Assembly (NCBI GenBank): GCA_902784475.1
Contig: CACZUX010000002.1
Location: 1 to 55,462 of the forward strand
Direction of reading: 5' to 3'
From: an uncultured Bacteroidales bacterium
GTDB lineage: Bacteria > Bacteroidota > Bacteroidia > Bacteroidales > Bacteroidaceae
Length of the DNA: 55,462 nucleotides
In this document: piece by piece, positions 32,953 through 41,541 of the stretch
Layout: each line of letters begins with the position of its first letter
Numbering within the stretch: position 1 is the first letter of the stretch
Made by a program: the position numbers and the translations under genes
The notes under the pieces: generated by a model
Database searches by the model: none
What the model was told of the DNA's origin: nothing
Seen by the model: the letters and a program-made list of their open reading frames with translations, nothing else

Positions 32953-35457
32953 ATGGCAAATCCAAAAACAGATAAAAGCAGGAAAAAGAAGGACGAGGAA
33001 ATCACGCCCCGCCGCTCCTGGCGGGACTTCTTCCGCGAGTTCTTTTCAACCGGCGCAGAGGTAACGCCCGAAGAGGCACTCAAGCGCAACGACAAGCTGC
33101 GTTTCGGCTTGGGCGGCGTGCTCTTCATCGTGTCGGTCTTCACACTGCTCTCCATCGTCTCCCACATCTTCACCGGAGGCATGGATCAGAGCTGGGCGCC
33201 CGGCGTCCGCGCCAACAACTGGATGGGCACCGCCGGCATGTTCACCTCCAAGTTCTTCGTGGAGCAGTGCTTCGGCATCGCCAGTCTCTTCATCCCCCTC
33301 TTCCTCGTGGCCGCTTCGCTGCGCATCATGCGCATCTACAGGGTGCGTCTGTGGAAGTGGTTCATCAACTGCACCGCCCTGCTGCTTCTGGTGTCGGTCT
33401 TCGGCGACCTCATCTTCCGCGACCTGCTCAACGACATGAACAGCGCCGTCAACATCGGGGGCAACATCGGCCATCAGGAAATTCTTATCCTGCAGGAAAA
33501 CATCGGCACGATGGGCACCTGGCTCATTCTCATCGCCGCACTCATCGCCTACCTCATCTATCTCTCCGACGAAACCATTGAGCTCATCCGCCAGATGATG
33601 CACCCCAAGGACCTCATTCACGGGCTGCGCCATCACGAGGGTGAAGAGCCGGAGGAAGGAGAGGAAGACCGCTACGACCGCGACGACAGCGCCGTGACGC
33701 CACTGACCGACCGGCACTCCACCGTCATCGACTTCAACCTGCCCGCCGGGGGCGAAAAGCCCGCCGAAGAGACCGCCGTGCCTCTGGAGATCAACTACGA
33801 GACGCTGGAGCAGGAGCATCTGGAGACCCTTCCCGCCGCCAAGGAGGAGAAGGAGGAAAGCGGCGAGGCGGAATTCTCCATCCAGAAGGGTTCGGAGGAA
33901 GAGAAGGCCGAGCTTGACAAATATGGCGCACTGGAGCCCTACGACCCGAAGCTCGACCTGTCCAACTATCACTACCCCACCATCGACCTGCTCGACCACC
34001 ACAAGACGGAAAATGTGGGCATCGACATGGAGGAGCAGCAGCAAAACAAGGACCGCATCATCCGCGTGCTGCAGGACTTCGGCGTGAAGATCTCCAGCAT
34101 CAAGGCCACCGTGGGCCCCACCATCACGCTCTACGAGATCACTCCCGCCGCCGGCGTGCGCATCTCCAAGATACGCAATCTGGAGGACGACATCGCCCTC
34201 AACCTCTCGGCGCTGGGCATCCGCATCATTGCGCCCATTCCCGGCAAGGGCACCATCGGCATCGAAGTGCCTAACGCCAAGCCTCAGATGGTGTCGATGG
34301 AGAGCATCCTCAACTCGCGCAAGTTCCAGGAGAGCACCTTCGAGCTGCCCATGGCGCTCGGCAAGACCATCACCAACGAGATCTACATGGCCGACCTGGC
34401 CAAGATGCCCCACCTGCTGGTGGCCGGCGCTACGGGTCAGGGTAAGAGTGTCGGCCTCAACGCCATCATCACTTCGCTGCTCTACAAGAAGCACCCCGCC
34501 GAGCTGAAGCTCGTCATGGTCGATCCCAAGAAGGTGGAATTCTCCGTCTACGCCCCCATCGTCAACCACTTCCTGGCGCAGGTGGAAGGCACCGAAGACG
34601 ACGAGGAAGCCATCATCACCGACACGCAGAAGGTGGTGCGCACGCTCAAGAGCCTCTGCGTGGAGATGGACAACCGCTATCTGCTGCTCAAGAGCGCTGC
34701 CGTGCGCAACCTTAAGGAATACAACGAGAAGTTCAAAGCCCGCAAGCTGCTGCCCACGGAGGGCCATCGCTTCCTGCCCTACATCGTGGTGGTCATCGAC
34801 GAGTTCGGCGACCTCATCATGACGGCTGGCAAGGAGATCGAGCTGCCCATCTGCCGCATCGCACAGCTGGCGCGTGCCGTCGGCATCCACATGATCATCG
34901 CCACGCAGCGCCCCACCACCAACATCATCACGGGCACCATCAAGGCCAACTTCCCCGCACGCATGGCTTTCAAGGTGTCGCAGATGATTGACTCGCGCAC
35001 GATTCTCGACCGTCCGGGCGCCAACCAGCTGGTGGGCAAGGGCGACATGCTCTACCTCACGGGCAGCGACCCCGTGCGTGTGCAGTGTGCCTTTGTCGAC
35101 ACGCCCGAGGTGGAGCGCATCGCACGTTTCATCGCCGGTCAACAGGGCTACCAGCGCCCCTATCCTCTGCCCGACGTGCCCATGGAGGGCGACGACGGCG
35201 AGGGACCCGATGTGGACATTGCCCATCTCGACCCGATGTTTGAGGAGGTGGCTCGCCTTGTGGTGCAGACGCAGCAAGGCTCCACGAGCATGATCCAGCG
35301 CAAGTTTGCCATCGGCTACAACCGCGCCGGACGTCTGATGGACCAGCTCGAGGTGGCCGGCATCGTCGGTCCCGCCCACGGCAGCAAGCCGCGCGAAGTG
35401 CTGTGCATGTCGGAGGAAGACCTGCAGTTCCGCCTCGACAATATGAAGAACGCTTAA
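32953..35457 (+). CDS. ftsK: DNA translocase FtsK
   Basis: An 834-residue FtsK/SpoIIIE. Four membrane helices (about 50-72, 104-124, 136-153 and 186-204) anchor it at the septum. A short acidic linker (about 225-330, rich in Glu) follows, far shorter than in E. coli. The motor has Walker A GATGQGKS near residue 495, Walker B IVVVIDEFGDLIM, and LARAVGIHMIIATQRPTT. The C-terminal gamma winged helix (MIQRKFAIGYNRAGRLMDQLE) should read the KOPS sequence. Moves chromosome ends to the dif site at division. It is followed by lolA 15 bp later, an order I recall for Bacteroidetes. Confidence 0.97.
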   Translation: MANPKTDKSRKKKDEEITPRRSWRDFFREFFSTGAEVTPEEALKRNDKLRFGLGGVLFIVSVFTLLSIVSHIFTGGMDQSWAPGVRANNWMGTAGMFTSKFFVEQCFGIASLFIPLFLVAASLRIMRIYRVRLWKWFINCTALLLLVSVFGDLIFRDLLNDMNSAVNIGGNIGHQEILILQENIGTMGTWLILIAALIAYLIYLSDETIELIRQMMHPKDLIHGLRHHEGEEPEEGEEDRYDRDDSAVTPLTDRHSTVIDFNLPAGGEKPAEETAVPLEINYETLEQEHLETLPAAKEEKEESGEAEFSIQKGSEEEKAELDKYGALEPYDPKLDLSNYHYPTIDLLDHHKTENVGIDMEEQQQNKDRIIRVLQDFGVKISSIKATVGPTITLYEITPAAGVRISKIRNLEDDIALNLSALGIRIIAPIPGKGTIGIEVPNAKPQMVSMESILNSRKFQESTFELPMALGKTITNEIYMADLAKMPHLLVAGATGQGKSVGLNAIITSLLYKKHPAELKLVMVDPKKVEFSVYAPIVNHFLAQVEGTEDDEEAIITDTQKVVRTLKSLCVEMDNRYLLLKSAAVRNLKEYNEKFKARKLLPTEGHRFLPYIVVVIDEFGDLIMTAGKEIELPICRIAQLARAVGIHMIIATQRPTTNIITGTIKANFPARMAFKVSQMIDSRTILDRPGANQLVGKGDMLYLTGSDPVRVQCAFVDTPEVERIARFIAGQQGYQRPYPLPDVPMEGDDGEGPDVDIAHLDPMFEEVARLVVQTQQGSTSMIQRKFAIGYNRAGRLMDQLEVAGIVGPAHGSKPREVLCMSEEDLQFRLDNMKNA

Positions 35458-35472
35458 TCCCTATTCACTACG

Positions 35473-36105
35473 ATGCATCTACGACATCTCTTTCTTCTGG
35501 CGGCCTGCTTTGCCGCCGCTGCGCTTTCGGCCAAAGAAGACCCGAAGGCTGTGCTCGATGCCGCTGTCGACAAGCTGGAAAACTCCGGCGGCGTGCGCGG
35601 CCAGTTCACCATCACCCAATTCGACGGCACCAAGGAAGCCGGCACCACGCACGGACATCTTACGATGAAGGGCGAGAAATACACGCTCACCACGCCGGAA
35701 CACATCACTTGGTACGACGGCGAGACGCAATGGACCTGGCTCAAGAGCAGCAACGAGGTCAACGTGACGCGCCCCACACAGACGGAGCTGCGCAAGTCGT
35801 CGCCCGCTGCCCTGCTCGGCGCCTACAAGAAGGGATACAAACTCTCCATGAAGCGCAGCAAGCTGCGCGACCGGAAGGTGTGGGAAATCACGATGACGGC
35901 CGTCTCGTCGGCTTCGCGCCCCGAGCGTGTGGTGATCGACATTGCCGAGGAAGACTACACCCCGATGTGTCTGCGTGCCCGCAACGACGGCAACTGGACG
36001 CGCTTCGCCATCTACGAATACGCCGTAAAGCAGAACTTCAGCGACGAGGACTTCCGCTTCAAGCAGGCCGACTACCCCACTGCCGAGGTGGTCGATCTGC
36101 GCTAA
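35473..36105 (+). CDS. lolA: LolA-like outer-membrane lipoprotein carrier
   Basis: A 210-residue periplasmic protein. Signal peptide MHLRHLFLLAACFAAAALSA, then LDAAVDKLENSGGVRGQFTI and the LolA beta-sheet with LTTPEHITWYDGETQWTWL. It shuttles lipoproteins from the inner to the outer membrane. Co-transcribed with ftsK. Its 3' end overlaps the convergent HAD gene by 4 bp. LolB was not seen, as is usual for this phylum. Confidence 0.88.
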   Translation: MHLRHLFLLAACFAAAALSAKEDPKAVLDAAVDKLENSGGVRGQFTITQFDGTKEAGTTHGHLTMKGEKYTLTTPEHITWYDGETQWTWLKSSNEVNVTRPTQTELRKSSPAALLGAYKKGYKLSMKRSKLRDRKVWEITMTAVSSASRPERVVIDIAEEDYTPMCLRARNDGNWTRFAIYEYAVKQNFSDEDFRFKQADYPTAEVVDLR

Positions 36106-36764
36106 TCCTGCGTCAGCAGTTTGACGATATCCTCAGGGCGCCCGGCAAAGGTCCGGGCGCCTTGCTTTTCGAGCCAGTCGCGGTCGCGGAAGCCCCAAAG
36201 CACCGTGATGCAGTCGAGACCGGCATTGCGTGCTGTGGCCAGGTCCACTTCCGAGTCGCCGATGTAGACGGCCTCCGAGGGCGCCACTCCCATCTCGTGC
36301 AGCGCACCCGTCACCATATCGGGCGCCGGCTTGCGGGGCACGCCGGGACGCTCGCCCACGGCCAGCTCCACCGTGTCGCTGAAGTGCTCGCGGTAGAGCT
36401 CGTCCACGCCGGCCTGCAGCTTGTTGCTCACCACGGCCATGCGGTAGCCTTTGGCGTGCAGCGCCCTGAGCGTGTCCTTCATGCCGGGATAGAGCCCCGT
36501 GTGGTCGCTGCAGTGCTCCACATAGTAGTCCTTGAAGCAGCGGAAGATGTCTTCGAAGCGGGGATGCTCCTCTCCGCCCGGCGTCGAGAGCGCCACAAGG
36601 CGTCGCACGCCGTTGCCGGCAAAAAGCCGGATGTCCGCCATCGGCCGTTCGGGCTCGCCGAAGGCGCGGAGGGCGTGGTTCACGGCGAGGCAGAGGTCCT
36701 CAAGCGTGTCGAGCAGTGTGCCGTCCAGGTCCCAGATGACGGCGGTATATCGGGTCTTAGTCAT
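36102..36764 (-). CDS. HAD-family phosphatase, phosphoglycolate phosphatase-like
   Basis: A 220-residue HAD hydrolase of subfamily IA. Motif I VIWDLDGTLLDTLEDL (nucleophile and acid-base Asp), motif II VVSNKL, and motifs III/IV KPAPDMV and YIGDSEVDLATARNAG. The alpha-helical cap lies at about 18-85. Resembles Gph, but substrate cannot be fixed from sequence alone; pyrophosphatase or sugar phosphatase activity is possible. Confidence 0.88.
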   Translation of the reverse strand: MTKTRYTAVIWDLDGTLLDTLEDLCLAVNHALRAFGEPERPMADIRLFAGNGVRRLVALSTPGGEEHPRFEDIFRCFKDYYVEHCSDHTGLYPGMKDTLRALHAKGYRMAVVSNKLQAGVDELYREHFSDTVELAVGERPGVPRKPAPDMVTGALHEMGVAPSEAVYIGDSEVDLATARNAGLDCITVLWGFRDRDWLEKQGARTFAGRPEDIVKLLTQD

Positions 36765-36787
36765 ACTTTTCGTTGTCTTTTCGGCCG

Positions 36788-36795
36788 CAAAGATA
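36788..36795 (-). promoter_or_regulatory. -7 element of the HAD gene
   Basis: TATCTTTG on the minus strand, 23 bases before the ATG. Confidence 0.55.
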
Positions 36796-36811
36796 CGAAA
36801 AATAGTTGACA

Positions 36812-36830
36812 GGTGACGGGTGACGGGTGA
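36812..36830. repeat. tandem GTGACGG repeat
   Basis: GGTGACGGGTGACGGGTGA: three 7-base units. The GTGAC word recurs in the inverted repeat 230 bp further on. Confidence 0.8.
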
Positions 36831-37046
36831 GAGATTTTGGAAAATACACCATACTTGGTTGTTTTTACTCCCCAGTTAGAGAAAATTTGCGCGCCAGTTA
36901 GAAAACCGATTTTCCCCAGTTGGGAGCCGCCTGAATGTGTTGTAGCAAAAAGCCAAAGATCGCTGTCATTTTGTTTGACACTGCAAAGATACGACAATAA
37001 CATTGCGGTCTACGAATCGGGGGCGGATTTTTTCGAAACTGTGATT

Positions 37047-37194
37047 TTGTGACACGTGACTTTGTGACAATAAGCACCTGCCGCATAGGGGAACAGTAGA
37101 TTTTAATGGTTATTATTATAATATAATAAAATTCTATTCTAACTATTTTTCCACTTTCCAAACCATCTTAATGTCACAACGTCACATGTCACAA
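37047..37194. repeat. 24-bp inverted repeat of GTGAC units around a 100-bp AT-rich core
   Basis: The left arm (37047-37070) is TTGTGACACGTGACTTTGTG plus ACAA. The reverse complement of the right arm (37171-37194) matches it at 21 of 24 positions. Each arm itself has three GTGAC words. The core (37071-37170) is AT-rich with no open frame. The whole could fold as a long hairpin or be a MITE-like element or a protein-binding array. No terminator T-run follows and no transposase is near. Confidence 0.75.
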
Positions 37195-37264
37195 TGTCTC
37201 ATTTTGCAGCAACAAAGCAGCTGTGAGGGCGTAAACAGAAAAATTGCACTCCAAACCCGAAAAA

Positions 37265-37293
37265 CTTTCAACTTTCAACCTTCAAATTTCAAC
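37265..37293. repeat. tandem CTTTCAA-type repeat
   Basis: ACTTTCAACTTTCAACCTTC and on to AAATTTCAAC: four imperfect copies of a 7-8 base unit just upstream of the -7 element at 37303. This type of pyrimidine-rich repeat is familiar from Bacteroidales spacers. Confidence 0.6.
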
Positions 37294-37302
37294 TATTTTT
37301 CG

Positions 37303-37310
37303 TAACTTTG
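37303..37310 (+). promoter_or_regulatory. -7 element of the carbohydrate-binding-type gene
   Basis: TAACTTTG, 32 bases before ATG 37343. No TTG at -33; the tandem repeat occupies that place. Confidence 0.55.
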
Positions 37311-37342
37311 CCTCCGAAAATACGCATCAACATACTAAAAAT

Positions 37343-38341
37343 ATGAAGAAAACACTGCTCCTGCTCTCCGTTTTTGCCACAATGTTCGCCGTAAAAGGCC
37401 AGGCACAGGACGACAACACCGTGGAAATCCTCTACAACGGCACAACGGCTTCCGTGAACATCGCCGCCAACATTGCCCCCTACGTCACCGTGGTGAGCGG
37501 CGACAGTCCGCATGTGAAGCTCAAGCAGAGCGATGACTTCACCGGCATCGATGCCACAGCAGACAACCCCGACGGCGAAATCTACTACATACTCAGCGGC
37601 GTCAGCAACGACGGCGAGTTCTATCTGGAGGGCGCCTACAAATGCACCGTGGAGCTCAACGGCCTGAACATCACCAACCCCGTCGGACCCGCCATCAACC
37701 TGCAAAACGGCAAACGCGTGGCCGTCAGCGCCAAAAAAGAAAAGACGAACACCATCACCGACGGCAGCAACGAGGAATACAACGGATGCCTCCATTGCAA
37801 GGGCCATCTGAAGTTCAAAGGCAAGGGCACGCTCAATGTCTGGGCCAACTCCAAACACGGCGTATACAGCAAAGAATATCTGGAGGTTAAGAACCTTACA
37901 CTCAACATCTACAACGCCCCTAAAGACGGCATCCACTGCAAGAACTATATGCTGGTGGAGAGTGGCAAGGTGAACATCTCCTCGTGCGGCGACGACGCCA
38001 TGCAGGTGGAACTGGACGGCAGCGAATCCACCGGCACCACACCCGAACATGAGGACGAGGACAGCGGCAACTTCTACCAGGAAGACGGTACGCTGAATGT
38101 CTATGAATGCGTCGGAAAAGCCATCAAGGCCGACGGCGACATCAGCCTGACGGGCGGCTCGCGCAACTTCACCGACGCCGACACCGAACAGCACGCCGAC
38201 ATCGATGTCCTGAAAGCCGTTTCAACAGACGGCGGGGAGTGCATCGTCCTCGACCTGCAGGGACGCCGTACCGCTGCCCGAAAGAGCGGCCTCTACATCG
38301 TCAAAGAAGGAAAAGAAGTGCGTAAGGTTCTCATTCCGTGA
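37343..38341 (+). CDS. secreted Cthe_2159-like carbohydrate-binding beta-helix protein
   Basis: A 332-residue exported protein. Signal peptide about 1-22 (ATMFAVKGQAQ cleavage region). Residues about 75-280 show short parallel strands separated by turns: VELNGLNITNPVGPAINLQN, LHCKGHLKFKGKGTLNVWA, HGVYSKEYLEVKNLTLNIYN and DGIHCKNYMLVESGKVNIS. This is the right-handed beta-helix pattern of the Cthe_2159 family, whose founder binds polygalacturonate. The C-terminal 40 residues (CIVLDLQGRRTAARKSGLYI...) look like the last strands of a T9SS sorting domain. ATG 37343 is chosen from the signal peptide and the promoter at 37303. Ligand is not known. Confidence 0.78.
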   Translation: MKKTLLLLSVFATMFAVKGQAQDDNTVEILYNGTTASVNIAANIAPYVTVVSGDSPHVKLKQSDDFTGIDATADNPDGEIYYILSGVSNDGEFYLEGAYKCTVELNGLNITNPVGPAINLQNGKRVAVSAKKEKTNTITDGSNEEYNGCLHCKGHLKFKGKGTLNVWANSKHGVYSKEYLEVKNLTLNIYNAPKDGIHCKNYMLVESGKVNISSCGDDAMQVELDGSESTGTTPEHEDEDSGNFYQEDGTLNVYECVGKAIKADGDISLTGGSRNFTDADTEQHADIDVLKAVSTDGGECIVLDLQGRRTAARKSGLYIVKEGKEVRKVLIP

Positions 38342-38346
38342 GCGCT

Positions 38347-39216
38347 TCATTCGCAGCGCTTCGTGCGATAGGCCGTCGGAGGATAGCCCGTATTGGCCTT
38401 GAAGTAGCGCGTGAATGAGGTCTGGTCGGGGAAACCGAGCTCCTGGCTGATGCGCAGCATGGAGAGATCGGTGGTGCGCATGAGCAGCTTGGCTTTGACC
38501 ACCACAAAGCGCGCAATCCACTCGCTGGGCGTGGCGCCTGTGGCCTGACGAATCACCGTGCTGAAATACTTGGGCGAGACGCAGAAGAGATTGGCGTAGA
38601 ACTGCACCTCGTGGCTCTCCTTGTAGTGCTTCGTGATGGCGTCGTAGAAGCTGTCGAAAAGACGCATGCTCGGCGCCTGAGCGTCGGGAGAAATGCCCGC
38701 CTTGCGGCGGTATTCCAGGAGAAACTCACCGATGAGGTCGATCACGGCGGCGCACATCTCGTTGCGCTTTTCACCCTCCATACGGGCCGTCATCTCCAGG
38801 ACGGAGATGAGATGCTTCATCGTAGCAAACTGCTCGTCGTTGAGATGGATGTCGGGCGTGCGATGATACTGAAGATGAAAATGATAGGGATTACGGAAGT
38901 TGATCTCGTTGAAGAACGTCCGCGACACCAGCACGTGGACGCAGCGGTAGTCCGGCGTCTGGTTGATGCGCGCCAGCATGTGGTCGGGCATCACCACCGT
39001 CATGTCGTGCTCGCTGAACTCCGTCGGCAGCATGTCGTAGCGCACGTTGAGCGTCCCCTGCAGACAAAGCGAGATAATCAGACAGCGCGTGAGATGGGGG
39101 TCCGGATCAACGGGCAGCAGGGCGTCTCCGCGCACCACGACCACCCCCTCTTTACTTACCAGATCTATAAACTCCTGCTCCCCGGCAGCAAAATCCTTGT
39201 GCAACGACTTTTTCAT
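38347..39216 (-). CDS. AraC-family transcriptional regulator
   Basis: A 289-residue regulator. The N-terminal part has a cupin-like pattern and the C-terminal two helix-turn-helix motifs: EVQFYANLFCVSPKYFSTV and ISQELGFPDQTSFTRYFKA, ending in TGYPPTAYR (about residues 190-286). It is convergent with the preceding beta-helix gene (5 bp apart). No effector or target can be read from the sequence. A TACATTTG element at 39238-39245 lies 21 bases before the ATG. Confidence 0.9.
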   Translation of the reverse strand: MKKSLHKDFAAGEQEFIDLVSKEGVVVVRGDALLPVDPDPHLTRCLIISLCLQGTLNVRYDMLPTEFSEHDMTVVMPDHMLARINQTPDYRCVHVLVSRTFFNEINFRNPYHFHLQYHRTPDIHLNDEQFATMKHLISVLEMTARMEGEKRNEMCAAVIDLIGEFLLEYRRKAGISPDAQAPSMRLFDSFYDAITKHYKESHEVQFYANLFCVSPKYFSTVIRQATGATPSEWIARFVVVKAKLLMRTTDLSMLRISQELGFPDQTSFTRYFKANTGYPPTAYRTKRCE

Positions 39217-39237
39217 ACATTAGCGTAGTTTGCACTG

Positions 39238-39245
39238 CAAATGTA
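39238..39245 (-). promoter_or_regulatory. -7 element of the AraC regulator
   Basis: TACATTTG on the minus strand, exact TAnnTTTG match, 21 bases before the ATG. Confidence 0.5.
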
Positions 39246-39499
39246 TACAAAATTTTAACATAAATATCCAAAATAATCAAAAATATTGCACAATTAGCGA
39301 CAATTCGACAAAAAAATAATATCCATTCAACAATCCGACCCGACGTCCGGCATCACTTACGGCGTAAATAAAAGAAAATCAACATGCCCGAGAGAAGCGC
39401 CAGACAAGAACACGCTTCTGCGGGAGGCGCCGTTCATATGTGCGTACGCATGAAAAACCTTAAAAATGAAATATAAGAAGATTTTTTTTCGAAATATAT
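39246..39499. other. 254-bp spacer between the AraC and rpsA promoters
   Basis: No gene was recognised. It holds a 7-bp stem AGAAGCG...CGCTTCT with a 13-base loop around 39394-39420 and the palindrome TGCGTACGCA at 39441-39450. The rest is AT-rich. No T-run follows the stem, so a terminator is not claimed. Confidence 0.45.
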
Positions 39500-39530
39500 T
39501 TTGCCGGACTGAGAAAATGTTGTACCTTTG
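39500..39530 (+). promoter_or_regulatory. rpsA promoter
   Basis: TTTG (39500-39503), 19 bases, TACCTTTG (39523-39530): full consensus. The leader of about 75 bases contains AGACAG and CTGTCT, which can pair around the AT-rich segment before the ATG. Confidence 0.8.
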
Positions 39531-39611
39531 CGCCTGCATCTGTGTTTAGACAGAGCAAAGAGATTCATTAACTTATTTATTAACCCTTTAACAACACTGT
39601 CTGTACCAATT

Positions 39612-41390
39612 ATGGCAGATTACAAAAACATTGCCCCCAACGCAGACTTCGATTGGGAAGCCTTCGAGAACGGGAGCGTCGCCTCAGAGCAGAGCCGTGA
39701 GACTCAGGAAGAGGCTTACAACAAATCAATGAACAACGTCGGTGAGCACGACGTAGTGGACGGCACCGTCATCGCGATGAACAAGCGCGAAGTGGTGGTG
39801 AACATCGGCTACAAGAGCGACGGCATCATCCCCATGAGCGAATTCCGCTACAACCCCGACCTCAAGGTGGGCGACAAGGTGGAGGTGTACATCGAAAATC
39901 AGGAGGACAAGAAAGGCCAGCTGATTCTCTCTCACCGCAAGGCACGCGCCAGCCGCAGCTGGGATCGCGTCAACCAGGCCCTCGAGTCAGAGGAAATCAT
40001 CAAGGGCTACATCAAGTGTCGCACCAAGGGCGGCATGATTGTAGACGTCTTCGGCATCGAGGCCTTCCTGCCCGGCAGCCAGATTGACGTGAAGCCCATC
40101 CGCGACTACGATATCTTCGTGGGCAAGACCATGGAGTTCAAGATCGTCAAGATCAACCAGGAATACCGCAACGTGGTAGTCAGCCACAAGGCCCTCATCG
40201 AGGCCGAGCTCGAAAAGCAGCGCATGGAGATCATCTCCAAGCTGGAGAAGGGTCAGGTGCTCGAAGGCGTGGTGAAGAACATCACCAACTACGGCGTATT
40301 CATCGACCTGGGCGGCGTGGACGGTCTGATCCACATCACCGACCTCTCCTGGGGCCGCGTGAGCGATCCCCACGAAGTGGTGGAGCTCGACCAGAAGATC
40401 AACGTCGTTATCATCGACTTCGACGAGGAGAAGAAGCGCATCGCTCTGGGTCTGAAGCAGCTCACTCCCCATCCCTGGGAGGCTCTGGACCCCAACCTCA
40501 AGGTGGGCGACAAGATCAAGGGCAAGGTGGTTGTTATGGCCGACTACGGCGCATTCGTGGAAGTCGCTCCCGGTGTGGAGGGTTTGATCCACGTAAGCGA
40601 AATGTCGTGGAGCCAGCACCTGCACTCCGCCAACGACTTCATGAAGGTGGGCGACGAAGTAGAGGCTGTCATCCTGACCCTCGACCGCGAGGAGCGCAAG
40701 ATGAGCCTCGGTCTGAAGCAACTTAAGGACGATCCTTGGGAGACCATCGAGACGAAATATCCCGTGGGCTCCAAGCACACCGCCAAGGTGCGCAACTTCA
40801 CCAACTTCGGCGTGTTCGTTGAGCTGGAAGAGGGCGTTGACGGCCTGATTCACATCAGCGACCTCTCCTGGACCAAGAAGGTGAAGCACCCCAGCGAGTT
40901 CACCAAGGTAGGTCAGGAGCTCGAGGTTTGCGTGCTGGAGATCGACAAGGCCAACCGCCGTCTCTCTCTGGGCCACAAGCAGCTGGAAGAGAACCCTTGG
41001 GACGTATTTGAGACCGTCTTCACCGTGGACAGCATCCACGAGGGCACTATCACCGAGATGATGGATAAGGGCGCCGTGGTTCAGCTCGAGTACGGCGTTG
41101 AAGGCTTCGCCACACCCAAGCACCTCCAGAAGGAGGATGGCTCGCAGGCCAAGCAGGGCGAGAAGCTCCAGTTCAAGGTGATCGAGTTCAACAAGGAGAG
41201 CCGCCGCATCATCCTCTCTCACAGCCGCATCTTCGAAGACGTGGCCCGCGCAGAGAAGAAGGCCGCCGCTCCCAAGAAGGCAGCCAAGAAGGAGGAAGCT
41301 CCCGTGATCCAGAATCAGGCAGCTGCCACCACCCTGGGCGACATCGACGCTCTGGCAGAACTAAAGGCCAAGATGAAGAAAGGTGAATAA
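39612..41390 (+). CDS. rpsA: 30S ribosomal protein S1
   Basis: A 592-residue S1 with six OB-fold S1 domains; repeats show the KVGDKV and GLIHISDLSW lines: about 45-110, 130-195, 215-285, 300-370, 385-455 and 470-540. Residues after about 545 are a Lys/Ala-rich tail (EKKAAAPKKAAKKEEAP). Binds mRNA on the 30S subunit. ATG 39612 begins MADYKNIAPNADFDWE and fits the promoter at 39500-39530. The gene is monocistronic, closed by a terminator. Confidence 0.97.
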   Translation: MADYKNIAPNADFDWEAFENGSVASEQSRETQEEAYNKSMNNVGEHDVVDGTVIAMNKREVVVNIGYKSDGIIPMSEFRYNPDLKVGDKVEVYIENQEDKKGQLILSHRKARASRSWDRVNQALESEEIIKGYIKCRTKGGMIVDVFGIEAFLPGSQIDVKPIRDYDIFVGKTMEFKIVKINQEYRNVVVSHKALIEAELEKQRMEIISKLEKGQVLEGVVKNITNYGVFIDLGGVDGLIHITDLSWGRVSDPHEVVELDQKINVVIIDFDEEKKRIALGLKQLTPHPWEALDPNLKVGDKIKGKVVVMADYGAFVEVAPGVEGLIHVSEMSWSQHLHSANDFMKVGDEVEAVILTLDREERKMSLGLKQLKDDPWETIETKYPVGSKHTAKVRNFTNFGVFVELEEGVDGLIHISDLSWTKKVKHPSEFTKVGQELEVCVLEIDKANRRLSLGHKQLEENPWDVFETVFTVDSIHEGTITEMMDKGAVVQLEYGVEGFATPKHLQKEDGSQAKQGEKLQFKVIEFNKESRRIILSHSRIFEDVARAEKKAAAPKKAAKKEEAPVIQNQAAATTLGDIDALAELKAKMKKGE

Positions 41391-41420
41391 CGCGCACGCG
41401 CACACCTTATTATATTAAAG

Positions 41421-41457
41421 AAGGGCTGTGATCATCGGGTCACAGCCCTCTTTCTTT
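41421..41457 (+). terminator. rpsA terminator
   Basis: AGGGCTGTGA (41422-41431) pairs with TCACAGCCCT (41440-41449); loop TCATCGGG; then CTTTCTTTG. Ten-bp perfect stem. Confidence 0.93.
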
Positions 41458-41486
41458 GATTTTTTTCGTATTTTTTTGAAAAAAAG

Positions 41487-41518
41487 TTTGGCCGAATAAA
41501 ATAATTTCTCTATCTTTG
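41487..41518 (+). promoter_or_regulatory. promoter of the CTD-like/ECF sigma cluster
   Basis: TTTG (41487-41490), 20 bases, TATCTTTG (41511-41518): full consensus. No other promoter was seen before the sigma gene. Confidence 0.75.
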
Positions 41519-41541
41519 CGTTGTAAAAAAACAAAAAACGG

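Noticed and set aside
33046-35379. 777-codon open frame opposite ftsK, and other long antisense frames opposite rpsA, lptD, rprX and fusA2
   Set aside because: They have His/Val/Ala-rich translations with no domain, no start signals, and lie exactly opposite strongly conserved genes. Biased third positions in the real genes remove stops on the other strand.
37047-37194. CRISPR array from repeated GTGAC words
   Set aside because: Repeats are inverted, not direct, with one 100-bp core and no regular spacers; no cas gene is in the window.
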